Shown: positions 35,560 to 46,994 of the stretch, in pieces
Layout: each line of letters opens with the position of its first letter
Numbering within the stretch: position 1 is the first letter of the stretch
NCBI RefSeq assembly: GCF_028769735.1
Contig: NW_026992303.1
Coordinates: 62,001 to 126,000 of the forward strand
Source: Zonotrichia leucophrys gambelii
Lineage: Eukaryota > Chordata > Aves > Passeriformes > Passerellidae
DNA: 64,000 bases
Direction: 5' to 3'
Notes under the pieces: model-generated
Told to the model about the DNA's origin: nothing
The model's input: only the letters and a program-made list of their open reading frames with translations
Databases searched by the model: none
Position numbers and translations under genes: made by a program

Positions 35560-36345
35560 GACCACTCCATAGGGAAAGAGGAGCTCTGTGCTCAGTGGGA
35601 TGGAGACTGAGGACAGCAGAGGAGAGCCCTGGAGGGGACTGAAGGGTGGTTTCAGAGATGTTGGATTCTTTTGATATAGTAGAGAACAGGCAGAGAAAGG
35701 AAGAATTAATGCCAAGGGAACCTGGGGAGGCCCAGACTGGACACCAGGAGAAAGGAATTTCCCTGCCAGGGCAGGGCTGTGGTGCAGCACGTCCCCCACA
35801 GGGAGCCTGGAGCAGCCCAAGGCTTTGTGTGGGCAGGCAGGGGCAGGCAGGAGGCAGAGCTGTCAGCAAAGGAAGGGGCCAGCCAGGTGGGGCAGCCAGG
35901 GGATGCCGACAGCCTGCAGAGACAGAGACACAGTTTGCTCAGCATCAGAAACACCTTTTCTGTTCTTGTCCCAAACTGTCATCACTGTAACCAGTTCTCT
36001 CCTCTACCTTGAACATTTTGTCAGTCTTGTGTCGCACAGGGATCTATTTAAAGTACAAGAAACTTCAGTATTTCAATCTCACTTCGAGTTCACGAGAAAT
36101 TTTTTGAGCCCACCCTGATGGACAGAATCTGATGCAAAGAGTACCAAAACTCCAGAGGCTCATTAAAGTCCTTGTGCTGTGTCTGTGCTGCTGAGCTGGG
36201 CCGGGCTCCTGGCTGAGAGGCAGCTCTTGGCAAGGGCAGCGCTGCAGAGAGACAGCTCTGGCCAGAAGCAGCTCCTGTGCACAGCCCAGCAGGGCTGGGG
36301 CACTGCCAGGGCCCCTCAGGGACACCAGCAGGGCACAGACAGAGC
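35560..36345 (-). repeat. repeat module R, copy 2 (inverted)
   Basis: It pairs with 30070-30945, for example GGGGCAGCCAGGGGATGCCG near 35890 against CGGCATCCCCTGGCTGCCCC near 30535. It abuts the ~185-bp satellite on its left, the same order as the copy at 59934-60400 in mirror image. Confidence 0.8.
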
Positions 36346-36379
36346 TCACGGGCTCAGCATTGGCAGGGGCTGTGGGATG

Positions 36380-37030
36380 TCCCAGAGGGGGCTGCGTCAC
36401 AGCAGCACCTCTGTGGCTGTGTCACAGAGGCACAGAGCAGCTGTGATGTCAGCAGAGGGCTGTGTGACAGCCCAGGGTCGGTTGTGTGAGTTCACAGATT
36501 GGGCTATGACATCACAGAGTTTGTTGTGTGAGGTCACTGAGCAGCTATGGCATCATAGAGGGGACTCTGTGACATCACAGAGCAGGCTGTGATATCATGA
36601 CATGGCTGTATGGCATCATAGAGCAGGCTGTGAGGTCAGAATGTGTGCTGTGACATTACAGAGTGGCAGTATGACATCACAGGGAGGGTTTTGTGGCATC
36701 ACTGAGGGGGTTGTGACATCACAGAGATGGCTGTGACATCATCATGTGAGGCCATAGAGCAGATCCTGCTTTCATAGAGTGTGGATCTGGGGAATCAGGG
36801 AGTGGGTTGTGACATCACTGGGTGGCTGTGTAACACCATAGAGCAGGCTGTGAACTCACAGTAGAGATTGCGAAATCACAGAGTGACTTTCTGACATCAC
36901 TGAGACTTCTGTGACATCAAAGAGCAGCTCTACCACATCATAGGGTGGCCTCCCAGAGTTGGCTCTCTGACATCACAGCTGGCAGTGTGACATTACAGGG
37001 GACTGTGTGACATCACAGGGGCAGTGCGAG
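36380..37030 (-). repeat. TGATGTCA short-unit satellite, right arm
   Basis: Dense TGTGACATCACAGAG and TGACATCA phrases are the inverse of 29650-30060 but about 240 bp longer, so the arrays have changed length since the arms separated. Confidence 0.85.
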
Positions 37031-37977
37031 GTCACTGGGGAGGTCACACTGCCCCGGCCCCCCTCACAGCTTCCCCCAGAGCAGTCCAACCCTGCTCGTG
37101 CACAGCGGGGTCCCCTGTCCCCCCGGGTCCCCCTGCCCCCAGCCCCACAGCCTCCCCCAGAGGATGTTCCATGAGATCGACTCCAGAGCCTGACACGGGG
37201 ACAGGGGCTGGAGCCCTGGGGGTGGCACAGGGGACAGGGACCCCCCGGCAGCGTCCCCGTGTCCCCCAGGGCCAGAGCCTGGGCCAGGGCTCCTTCACCC
37301 TGTTCCGAACGAGGGCTTGAGAGCGCTGAAAAAATCCCCAGCAAGGGATCAGAAAAATCCATATTAAATATTAAGGGACAGCAGCACAAAGTTCCTTGGC
37401 AAAAGTCACTCTCCTCCTGAGTGGACTTCAGGCACACCAAGGAAAATAAAGCAACAAAACCAAACAAAATCCAGAAAATGAAAACAGAAATTAACCCAGA
37501 ACTGGGGCTTTCCTTCCTCTGGACAAGAACTCTCCTTCTCGGACAGGTACCCATGGTCAAATTTGTGATTCCATCTCCAAGATTCTCTATTGTGACAGAC
37601 TGGAGGAGATTGTTGGATCAAAACATTTCATGTGTGGGCGAGGAAGGGGCAGGTCCAGCCTTGCCCTGCCCTGGAGCCCCAATCCCCCCAGAGCCTCTAT
37701 CCCAGCCCAGCAGAGGCTGCCAGTCCCTGGCACAGCATAGGCAATGCTCCACAGCCACCTCTGCAGCCCCCAGCCCAGCTCCTGAGGGACCAAATGAGCC
37801 CAAGTCCCACCTGGGGGAAGGGCCCAGGAAGACCAAGGGGTATTGAAGGCTGACCACAAGGCAAGCACACATCTTGACCCTACCTCCTCTTGGAATTTCC
37901 ATTTGAATACTGCTGGAATCCAGGATTTAAGATCTGTGTGCGTGCTTCTCTCTATCTTTTGTTTCTTTTGCTCTTTG

Positions 37978-38368
37978 TGAGACAGAATATCCATCCTGAA
38001 CTAGGTAAAGTGTCTAGGAGAGGTGAAGGGTCTGTGGAGCTAAAGCTGAAGGAGAGGCCGCGTTCCAGAGACAGCAAGGAGACAGAGAAAGAAAAACAGA
38101 AAAACCACGAGGTCAATCTGCCCCCGACTTAGGAATTCCTTCGATAAAGAAGAATTAGTGCTAAATGTCATGTGGAATGAATATGTATGAACTTAATTTG
38201 AAACTGTATGCATATGCATTTGGAAGGGGGGATAAAAAGGGGACTCGGAGTCTCCAGGGGCACGCATGCCCTTTTGGGGAGTCTTGCGTCCGGCGCGCGT
38301 CGTAATAAAGCATACCGGGCTTTACAACTTTTACAAGTTGTGAGGTTTCTTCTTTTCTCCGCAAAACA
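37978..38368 (+). mobile_element. solo LTR, 391 bp, in the right arm
   Basis: It starts TGAGACAGAATATCC and ends CGCAAAACA. Flanking TTTG (37974-37977 and 38369-38372) is a probable 4-bp target duplication. A TATA-like GATAAAAAGG lies near 38231 and AATAAA at 38304-38309, so polarity is plus. The left arm lacks it: the continuous sequence there is at about 27505-27535. No second LTR or internal region remains, so it is the product of LTR-LTR recombination. Confidence 0.8.
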
Positions 38369-41300
38369 TTTGTGTGTCTTCTTGTCCTTCATCTAAATCC
38401 CTCTTCTTGCAAATTTTGAGTAACTTAAAATTGAACAAGCTACAAGTTGGTGAAGTTGAATGGGCCAAGTTAATGCTTTGAGAAATATTTTTTGTTGATT
38501 GAATGTCATATTAAACCTTTTGCCAAAGTTTCCCTGATTTTCTAAAGTTGCCAGTAAAGTCTGTTTTGTTGTTTTGACCTCTTGATGATCTCGTCAGTAT
38601 TTCTCCAGTGTGTCCAACTCAGAGGACACAAACAATTGAAATTAATTTAAAATGTCTCCTGGACTGAGTTCTCTGGGGGATGGGGGTCAGGGCTTGTGTG
38701 TCCTGCTTGGCACAGCCCAGGCAGGGCTTTCCCAGCCACATTCCACACTCCATTTCCCAGCTGGAGCCGCTGGTCCTCTAAGATGTGCTGCCCCAGCCCC
38801 AGGGACGCTCTCCTTGTCTGCCCATTCCCCCACGGTCTCTGGGCAGGGATGGCCTCAGAGGGGGCTGCTGACATCCTCAGCACCTTGGAGGCTGCTGCTG
38901 AATTTTCCTGCTCCAGAGGCTTGTTCAGCCTTCAGCTGTTAAGTTCAGGAATTCAGTGTCCCAGGGCTCATTCACATTGAGAACACCTTAAAAAGCCAAG
39001 CCTCTGGGAATAATTTGATTAAAGTTTTCAAATCATTTGTGGTTGATTAGTCAGATTTCAGAAGCCAATTCAATGTCAATACCCTGAATTTAAAAAAGCA
39101 GCAAGAAAATATTTTTTTAGGTCCTGTAATTTTTTTTTTTTACTAGTAATTCATTGACATGTGCAATCTCCAATTGACATTGAATCCAAGTACCTCCTCA
39201 TGCAATTTGACTGGGTATGAAAATCAAGACCCTTCATGGCTGACAATCAATCTGACTCTGTCCCTACCCCCACCCCACCATTTCCCCCACCCAAGCCCTG
39301 GCACTCAGAGCAGCCTTGTGCAAATCTGAGCTCCCTCCAGCCCAGGCTGCACCTGCAGCTTTCAGCTCCTTGGCTCCAACTCCCACCTGCTTTCCTTGGA
39401 GAAGGAGCTGCCTGAGCCCCAGAAGGATCTTCGTTTATTGTCAGCCAACAAAGCCAGGGGAAGGCACGGCTCTATCAAATGCAAAAGTCATTAATCTGCT
39501 GGATATTAAATCCACTTTGCACAGCAGAAAGCCTCAGAACAATGGAAAGCACCTTCTGTGCCCAGCACAGATCCCAAGGTCCCCCCAAACCCTCCCTGCC
39601 CTGATTCTGCCCAGATTTGCTCTTTGCACACACGAGTCACAGGCTGAAGTCAGGAGATCCCTCCATGCCCAGAGGGAGGAAAAGAGAAATGGGATGAAGA
39701 GCTCTCCTGTGCAGAGCCAAGGTCCAAGTGCCCCTGCAGTGGGAACCACTACTCAGCAGGTTTGTGTCTTTTGGGCTCAGGGACTGGTGACAGAGGCACA
39801 GAAAGGTTTTGTGCCAACAAACACAAATTGAATATTTGAACAGTTTAATAACCACCACAGCTCTTCTCTCAGCTCTCTGGAATGTCCCAGCAGCATCTGA
39901 CATGTCCACCATCCCCAATAGATTTTTATGCAGGAACAGTTTTAGACATAGATATAAGAAAAGGTAATTCTGTGATAGATATAAAGACAATTAAGGTGTC
40001 GCCTTATGTGATATTTATTTAAATTTCAGAAAGTTTGGGCAACTCCCTGAAGGCCAAAGCATGAAACCAGTCAGTTATGAGGCACTTAAATGACCACAGA
40101 GCATCTGGTGGAGGAAATCTGGGGCCAATGGGAAGAAGAAATATCCAGCTGGTCTGGTGAATAGATGTCCTTAGACATGGCCATTTAACCAAGAGAGATG
40201 GAAGCACTTTATAGAAAAGAGAGGGATTAAATAATAGACTGATTATTGGTGACAAAAGTAGATGGGAAGATCAGTATTTCTTCTCCTGCCATCAGTACAC
40301 TTCCAGGAAATCCCCATTTCTGGTGGGAAAAGGTTGCCATTCCTTAAGAGTACTCAAATTGCACAGATAATCAATATTTGCTTGTATATTATGGAACTAA
40401 CAGGTATTAAAACCTGAGCCCCTTTCCAGGCAGACATCAGTTGTGCACCCATGAACAGGCAGTGCCTCTTGTGCCCTGAGGTGCCAAGCTTCGATTGGTT
40501 CACTCCGAGAGCACCTGAGGGAGAGCAAGCACCTTGCAAGCTGCAGCCCGACAGGGCTTCTGTCCCATCAACATCTGCTCTGCTCCAGTCTGAAACAGGG
40601 CCCAGCATGGTGCCGGGATCATCAGAGAGCTGAGATGTGTGCTGGAAATCAATGCCCTCCCCGTCCCGCAGCAGCCCTGCATTTCCCTCCTGCAGCATTG
40701 GTCTCCAGCCCAGCCATGGAGACTCTTTGGGCTCTGGACTGTTCCTGCAGCCCCCAGGGAAGCTGAGCTCTGCCTTTGGCACAGTCAGGCCTGGCCAGAG
40801 CAGGCCATGCTCAGCAATTGCTTGTGTGTGCCTGGCCTTGCTGTCAGTCCCTGGCAGTGGCTGTGTGGCCCCTTTGTGGCCCTGTGCTGGCCCAGCCACG
40901 ATGGCCCAGCCCCTGTGCAGGCCCAGCCCAGGCCAGGAGCATTGCGGCTGGGAACGGCCCCTGTGCCGTGGTGCCCACAGCAGCCTTGGGGCTCTGTGCC
41001 CCATGGCCTCCCTGCTGGGTAGCCTCTGCCAGCTCTTGCAGAGCCCGTGGCATCTGTGGGGCTGCACAGACAGCCCTGCCCCGGGCTCTGCCGGCCTCTG
41101 GGCCAGCAGAGAGGCCAGCCAGGGCTGGCCATGGCTGGGAACAGGTCCTGAGCCCTGCAGGACGATGGAGCTGGGCCACAGCCAAACTCAGCCCAGGCCA
41201 AAGCTGGCCTCAGCAGCCAGGGCTGCCAATGCATGGGCACAGAGGCTGGCGCTAACAAATGTCCTGGGCCCCCTCCCTGCTCTGTCCATGCCACCAAGGG

Positions 41301-42299
41301 CACTGAGCAGCCTCCTCTCTGGGCCACTTGCCTGTTTGCAATGCCTTGCACAGGCGCTGGCCCTGCCCCACAAGGCCCCTGCATGCTCAGCCAGGCTGAG
41401 ATGGACACTGATGGTTTCTGGGCCAGGCTCTCTGAGCCCAGCCCAGCTCCCTGCAAGCTCTGTCAGCTGCCCTGAGCTCTGGGCAGCACCAAGGGCCTCT
41501 CCCTAGCCCAGCTCAGCTGGCTCTGGCCCCACAGCTCTGCTCAGGCCAGGCTGCTCTGGGCACTGTCCCACAGCCTCTGCCCCTGCCAAGGGCACAGCAG
41601 CAGCTGCAGCTGCCACAGGACTCAGCCCCAGCCATGGGGGAAGGTGCTTGGCCAAGGCCAAAGGAGGCTCCCTGGCTGCCCTGCTCCCCATCGGGCTGAG
41701 GTGCTGAGAGTTCTGCAGCCCCTGCTGCCATCCCATCTGCCCAGGGTAGCACAAGAGCCCCGGTCTTGGGGCCCTCAAGAGCTGCTCCTGCTCCAGGCCC
41801 AGGGCCCATGCCGGAGCTGGGCCTGCCAAAAAGCTGTGCCTGTTTCTCTTCATTGCTGCTCTGATGGCAATGGATTCTCAGCCACTTGGAGGTTGATGAT
41901 GAGAGGCCTCTTTTTTCTTGAGGTCTTCCGTTCAGAAATTCAATGAAAAAGGCTCATAAATATTTGTTCTAAACACACCTGAACAAGAAAAGCCCTTGGG
42001 AATAATCTAAGTTTTCAAGTGTTCTTTGATTAATTAGACAGATTTCAGAAGTCTATTTAAAGTGAATATACTGTATTTAAAACAATGCAGAGAGAACTGT
42101 TTTTTCCTGTTTTCTTATTTTGTTCATAGATTGATATCAGCAATGTCCAATTGATATTGACCCCCAGCACCTCTTCATGCAGTTTGAACAGATATGAAAA
42201 TCCAGACCCTTCATGGCTGAAAATCAATCGCACTTTGTCTCTATCTCCTCCCCACCATTTCCCTCATCCATCCCCTGGCACTCAGAGCAGCTGAGGAAT

Positions 42300-42555
42300 G
42301 GAGTCACATCCAGGGGTGTCCCCAGGGCTCAGAACTGGGGCTAGGTCAGTTCAATCTCTTTGTTGCTGATCTGGATGAGGCCATCGAGAGTACCCTCAGT
42401 CAGTTCCCAGGTGAGCCCAAGCTGGGTGGGAGTGTGGCTGTGCTGGAGGGCAGGAAGCTCTGCAGATAGATCTGGACAGGACGGAGCCATGGGCCGAGGA
42501 CAATTGGATGAGGTTCACCACAGCCAAGGGCCAGGTCCTACCCTGGGCTTACAAC
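42300..42555 (+). repeat. CR1 LINE fragment
   Basis: It contains GTCCCCAGGGCTCAGAACTG, then a TTGTTGCTGATCTGGATGAG phrase and CTGTGCTGGAGGGCAGGAAG. These match the CR1 reverse transcriptase region before the 3' UTR. It is short, frameshifted and non-coding. Confidence 0.7.
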
Positions 42556-43605
42556 CACCCCAAATTCCTGGCCCTACCCTGCCCCTGATCCCCACAGCCT
42601 GTCCTGTTTCCTTCATCCCTGCATTGCCAGGGACTTTGTGGGATGAAGGAGCTTTGCTCTGGCTATGGAGGGAGGTCCAAGTGCTACCACTGGAGTGGGA
42701 ACCACAACTCATCACGTTTGTGTCTTTTGGGGGGTGTGGAACTGGTGACACACAGAGGCACAGAAAATTTCTCTTCATGGCAAACAGGCCCCAGTTGAAC
42801 AGGACACCATTTCATAACAATCACAATCCTCCCTGAGATATGTGCAACGTCCCAGCAGCATCTGATGAGTCCACCATTTACAGGTGATTTCCATACTAAA
42901 ATTAATTTCAGACAAAAGAACAATTAAGTTCTTGTATCAGGATGCTCATCCTGGAGTGAGTGCAAAACAGCTCCAACAATTCCTGATTTGCCAAGCTGTC
43001 AGTGGTGGATGGAGATGGGAGGTCAGGCTGCTCTTGGTGTTGAGGAAAAGCTGAAAACAGCCTGACTCATTTCATCTCCTCATGCCCTGGCTGATGTCTC
43101 CTCTTTCCCCTTCCACCCACTGGCTTTTGTCTCCCCCCCAGTCCCCCCTGTGAAGAGCTTGGCTCTGTGTTCTCCATCCCCTCCTCGCTGGCACTGCCAG
43201 GCTGGCATGAGGAGCCCCTCAGCCTTCCCTGCTCCAGGCTGACCAGCCCAGCTCCCTCAGCCTCTGCCCACAGCCCAAGGGCTCCAGCCCCATCTTGGAG
43301 GCCCTTCCCAGACCCTGCTCCAGCTGCCAGACATCTTTCCTGCCCTGGGGAACCCAAACCAGGCCACAGTGACCTGGATAATCCCAGTCCTTGATGTCCT
43401 GGTCACACAGCCCTGTCCCCTTGTCCCCTATCAGGCTCTGGGGTGGATCCTGTGGAACATCCTTTGATGGAGGCTGTGGCTCCAGGTGGGCTGGGGGGAT
43501 CCCGGGGGACAGGGACCCTGCTGGGCATGAACAGCATTGGACTTGTTGGGAGAAACTGTGAGGGGGAGCTGGGGCAGAGTGACCAACCCAGTGACCTGAC
43601 ACAGC
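42556..43605 (+). repeat. degenerate further copies of arm sequence
   Basis: 42640-42930 resembles 39700-39930 in the same orientation (shared GTCCCAGCAGCATCTGA and TTTGTGTCTTTTGGG). 43300-43600 resembles 37030-37320 inverted (GGGGGATCCCGGGGGACAGG, CCTTGTCCCC). The rest has no recognisable content. Confidence 0.6.
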
Positions 43606-43609
43606 CCTG

Positions 43610-43825
43610 CTGGGATGTCACACAGCCCCTCTGGGATGTCACAGCCTGCTCTGTGAGGTCACAGCCCATTCTCTAATGTCACAACCAAATCTCTCATGTC
43701 ATCATCAGCTCTGTAATGTTAGATCTCTGCCCTGTGATGTCACAGCTGGCTCTGTGATGTCACAGAGATAGTCTATGATGTCATAGATGCTAAATGACCT
43801 CACATAACCCACTCTGTGATGTGAC
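43610..43825 (+). repeat. TGATGTCA short-unit satellite, third array
   Basis: Phrases of the type CTGGGATGTCACAGCC and TGTGATGTCACAG recur at 20-30 bp. It lies outside the inverted repeat, directly before the LTR at 43830. Confidence 0.8.
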
Positions 43826-43829
43826 CTCA

Positions 43830-44310
43830 TGTTAGCAGATCATAAGTTGTCTCCACCAGCTGAGCTGACACCTGGAGCTTGTTCTCCAAATCCCCAGGCC
43901 TATGGAAAGCACACAGTGCCCATTGTGGGATAAGGGGAGGAAGTGTGCCAAGGGGAACTGGAAGTTCAGCAGCCTCGGTGTCCTGCCAGCTCAGCCAGGC
44001 CCACGGGAATATTGGGGTCCACAACCACCAGGGATCACCAGAGAGACCCCCAGGACAGAAGAACACATGCAAAAGGGGAGGGGAAACCTGTTAATGCTTT
44101 TGGGGACATGATTATCATATGTATGTTTAGTCCAGGACAATCAATGAATGTGTGTGCAAAATACAGAATATAAACAGAAACTTTCCTGTGCTCAGCAGGC
44201 ACGGCTTTGGGCGAAGCTATCCCCCGTGAATCCAGCTGAATAAAGAATGCTGCTTCTTAATGCTACATTGGTGTTAAGAAGTTTTCTATTTTACCAAATT
44301 TTTGGTAACA
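43830..44310 (+). mobile_element. probable solo LTR, 481 bp
   Basis: The ends are inverted (TGTTA ... TAACA). AATAAA at 44239-44244 is followed by a short 3' segment, the usual order for an LTR on the plus strand. No convincing target duplication flanks it (CCTCA against CTCCC), so the 5' limit is provisional. Confidence 0.55.
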
Positions 44311-44479
44311 CTCCCACTGCCAAGGAAAGCTCTGTCTACTGCTGTTCACAAACAGAGAAGGGCTGGTGGCAGATGTGGGGCTCGGAGGCTGCCTGGGACA
44401 CAGTAAAAATGAAATAATCAAGTTTTCAATGTTCTGTGAAAGAAGGAGGGGCAGCAACAAAACTTCTGCACTGGAATTA

Positions 44480-46015
44480 GGAAGGGCAGACTTTGGCCTA
44501 TTCAGGATGCTGATTTGGGGAGCACCAAATCAGGTCCTGATTTTTTTAAGGGAAACAGCCCTTAAAAACAAAGGGATCCAGGAAGGATGGGCACATTTCA
44601 AGAAAGTAATCTTAAGGGGGAAGGAGCAGCCTGTCCCAGTGTGGCAAAAGATGAACTAGTCAGGAAAATGACTGTCCTGGCTGCCCATGGAGCTTTTGTG
44701 GGAACTCAGAGGAAAAAAGGACTGGCAGTTCAGGAAGTGTTTAAATATGTCCTTAGGTTATGCAGAAAGAAAATCAGAGAGGTGAAAGCTCAATTAGAGC
44801 TTAACCTGGCCAATCCTGTAAAAACAAAAGTTTGTATATAATATTTTTAGCAAAAGGAGGGAGAAGGAGAACCTCTACTCTTTATTGCAGGCAGTGGAGA
44901 ATATAGAAACTAAAGATACGGAAAAGGCTGAGCTACTTAACACCTTGTTTTTCTCAATTTTCAATATTAGGACAGGCTGTTCTCAGGACAAGTGTTCTCC
45001 TGAACTGGTGGATGGGCACAGGGAGCAGAACAGACCCCTGGAATCCAGGAAGAAGCAGTTGGTGACCAGCTGAGCCACTCAGATGCTCACAGGTGTATGG
45101 GATCGGATGGGATCCATGCTAGGGGGATGAGGGAGCTGGTGGATGAGCTCCCCAAGCTGCTGTCCATCATTTACCATCAGCGCTGGCTCAGCAGGGAGGT
45201 CCCAGAGGACTGGAGGTGCCAGTGTGAGCCCATCCCCAAGAAGGGGTGGAAGGAGGAGCTGGGGAACTCCAGGCCTGTCAGCCTGACCTGGGTGCCCAGC
45301 AAGGTTATGGAACAGATCACTTGAGTGCCATTACAGGATGGCTGAGGGATCAGAGAGAGCCAGTGTGGATTTAGGGGTGGCAGGTCCTGCCTGACCAACC
45401 TGGTCTCCTTTTATGACCAGGTGACCCACCTGTGGATGCAGGAAAGGCTGTGGATGTTGTGCCTGGACTTCAGCAAAGCCTTTGACAGTGTCTCTGACAG
45501 CATTCCCTGGAAAAGCTGCAGGCCATGGCTTGGGAAGGTTCTCCTCACTGGGACATTTAAGAGCTGGCTGGAGGCAGGGCCCAGAGAGTGGTGGGGATGG
45601 TGCTGCACCCAGCTGGTGTCCAGGCACTGGTGGTGTTCCCCAGGGATCTGTGCTGGGCCCAGTCCTGTTTAATATCTTCACTGATGATCTGGGTGAGGGG
45701 ATCGAGTCCACCATTCACAAATTGCAGATGGCACCAAGCTGGGTGTGAGTGTGGATCTGCTGGAGGGCAGGACAAGAAGACACAGCCTTAAGCTGCACCA
45801 GGGGAGGTTCAGGCTGGACAATAGGAAGAGGTTCTTCACAGAAAGGGTGAGTGGGAACTGGAATGGGCTGGCCAGGGGAGAGGTGGCAGAGTCACTGTCC
45901 CTCTCCAGTGGCACTTAGTGGCATGGTCTGGGTGACAAGGCAGTATTAGGGCATCGATTTGACTTGATGATCTCAAAGGTCTTTCCCAGCCTATTTGATT
46001 CTGTCATTCTGTGAT
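44480..46015 (+). repeat. CR1 LINE, 5'-truncated and internally deleted
   Basis: Frame-broken CR1 reverse transcriptase is visible: a TEKAELLN-like segment near 44925, GVPEDWR-like near 45200, [10 protein letters not shown] at about 45465 and an [11 protein letters not shown] segment near 45640. It then jumps into the 3' UTR and ends with the CR1 terminus (TTCTGTCATTCTGTGATG) at about 46015. Frameshifts and stops make it inactive. The part missing between 45770 and 45780 is present in the fragment at 46325. Confidence 0.85.
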
Positions 46016-46324
46016 GAATGGGACACTCTGGGGCCATTGTGACACTGCAGGGCCTCATGGAACTATGGGGACCATGGTGACACCATGCAGCCCCACAGAA
46101 CCAGGGGTCCATTGTGGTGCTGTGGGGCCAAATGGAACCAGAGAGTGCACTGTGACACACTGGGTCCTCGTGGAACCACAGAGGCCATTGTGACACCGCA
46201 GGGCCTCGTGTAACCAAGGGGTTTCACCATTTTGACACTGCAAAACCAAGGAGACCATTGGGAGACTCCAGGGTGCAGTGGAACCAAGGGGCCATTCTGA
46301 CACTGCGGGGCCTCATGGAACCAA
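46016..46324 (-). repeat. ~40-bp tandem repeat, short inverted array
   Basis: About eight units of CATTGTGACACTGCAGGGCC / CTCATGGAACCAAGGGG lie in the same orientation as 33455-34665. The array sits exactly between two CR1 fragments. Confidence 0.85.
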
Positions 46325-46680
46325 GGACATCTTGGCAGACAACACCAAGCTGGATGTGAGTGTGGATCTGCTGGAGGGTAGGAGGGCCCTGCACAGGGCC
46401 CTGGACAGGCTGCATCCAGGGCCCAAATCCAACAAGGTGAGGTTTAAAAAGTCCAAGTGCTGGGTCCTGTCCTTTGGCCAACAACATCCCCTGCAGTGCT
46501 ACAGGCTGGGGACAGAGTGCCTGGAAAGCAGCCAGGCAGAAAGGGACCTGCAGGGACTGATGGACAGCAGGCTGGACCTGAGGCAGCAGTGTGCCCAGGT
46601 GGCCAAGAAGGCCAATGGCTCCTGGCCTGGACCAGGAATGGTGTGGCCAGCAGGAGTAGAGATGCTGTGCCAGCACTGAT
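46325..46680 (+). repeat. CR1 LINE fragment
   Basis: It begins at GCAGACAACACCAAGCTGGA and runs through the CR1 segment with AGGACCTGCAGGGACTGATG-like and CAGCAGTGTGCCCAGGTGGC phrases. It continues where the preceding CR1 is deleted, so the two may be one element split by rearrangement and satellite. Confidence 0.75.
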
Positions 46681-46994
46681 CTGCCCCCAGCTCTGCACAG
46701 AGACATTGCTGCTACAGCTCCAGAGAAGGCAACAAAAGGGCATCTGTGCAGAAAACATCGCTTGCACACCTCTTAGTTTTTTATAGCCACTGAGAGCACA
46801 GCCCCTCATTGACACAGTCTGTGCCCACAAGGAAGGTGGAGAGAAATAAAATGAGAAATGGTACAAGGAATGGCTTTTCTTTTTAGACAATATGAAAAAA
46901 GTAAAACAAAGGAAAAGAACCTCCAAAATGAAACCGACAAGAAGGCTCAAAAATGTCTTTTATTACAAGGGATTTTCAGAAATTGGCCAGCAGT

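Larger units (their letters stand above)
35560..42290 (-). repeat. right arm of large interrupted inverted repeat
   Basis: This is the reverse-complement counterpart of 18935-30945; block pairs are listed there. It lacks the 4.68-kb LTR array, keeping the unoccupied site at about 40005-40025, but carries a solo LTR (37978-38368) absent from the left arm. It also lacks the 0.85-kb ~40-bp array of the left arm, having 37030-37500 in that place. An open frame of 289 codons at 40637-41506 matches nothing I know and has no matching frame in the other arm. Confidence 0.85.

Noticed and set aside
40637..41506. 289-codon open frame in the right arm
   Set aside because: The corresponding left-arm sequence does not keep the same frame, composition is low-complexity, and overlapping frames exist on both strands.
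43826..44315. Target duplication for the LTR at 43830-44310
   Set aside because: The flanking pentamers CCTCA and CTCCC do not match, so the duplication is not claimed and the element's confidence is lowered.
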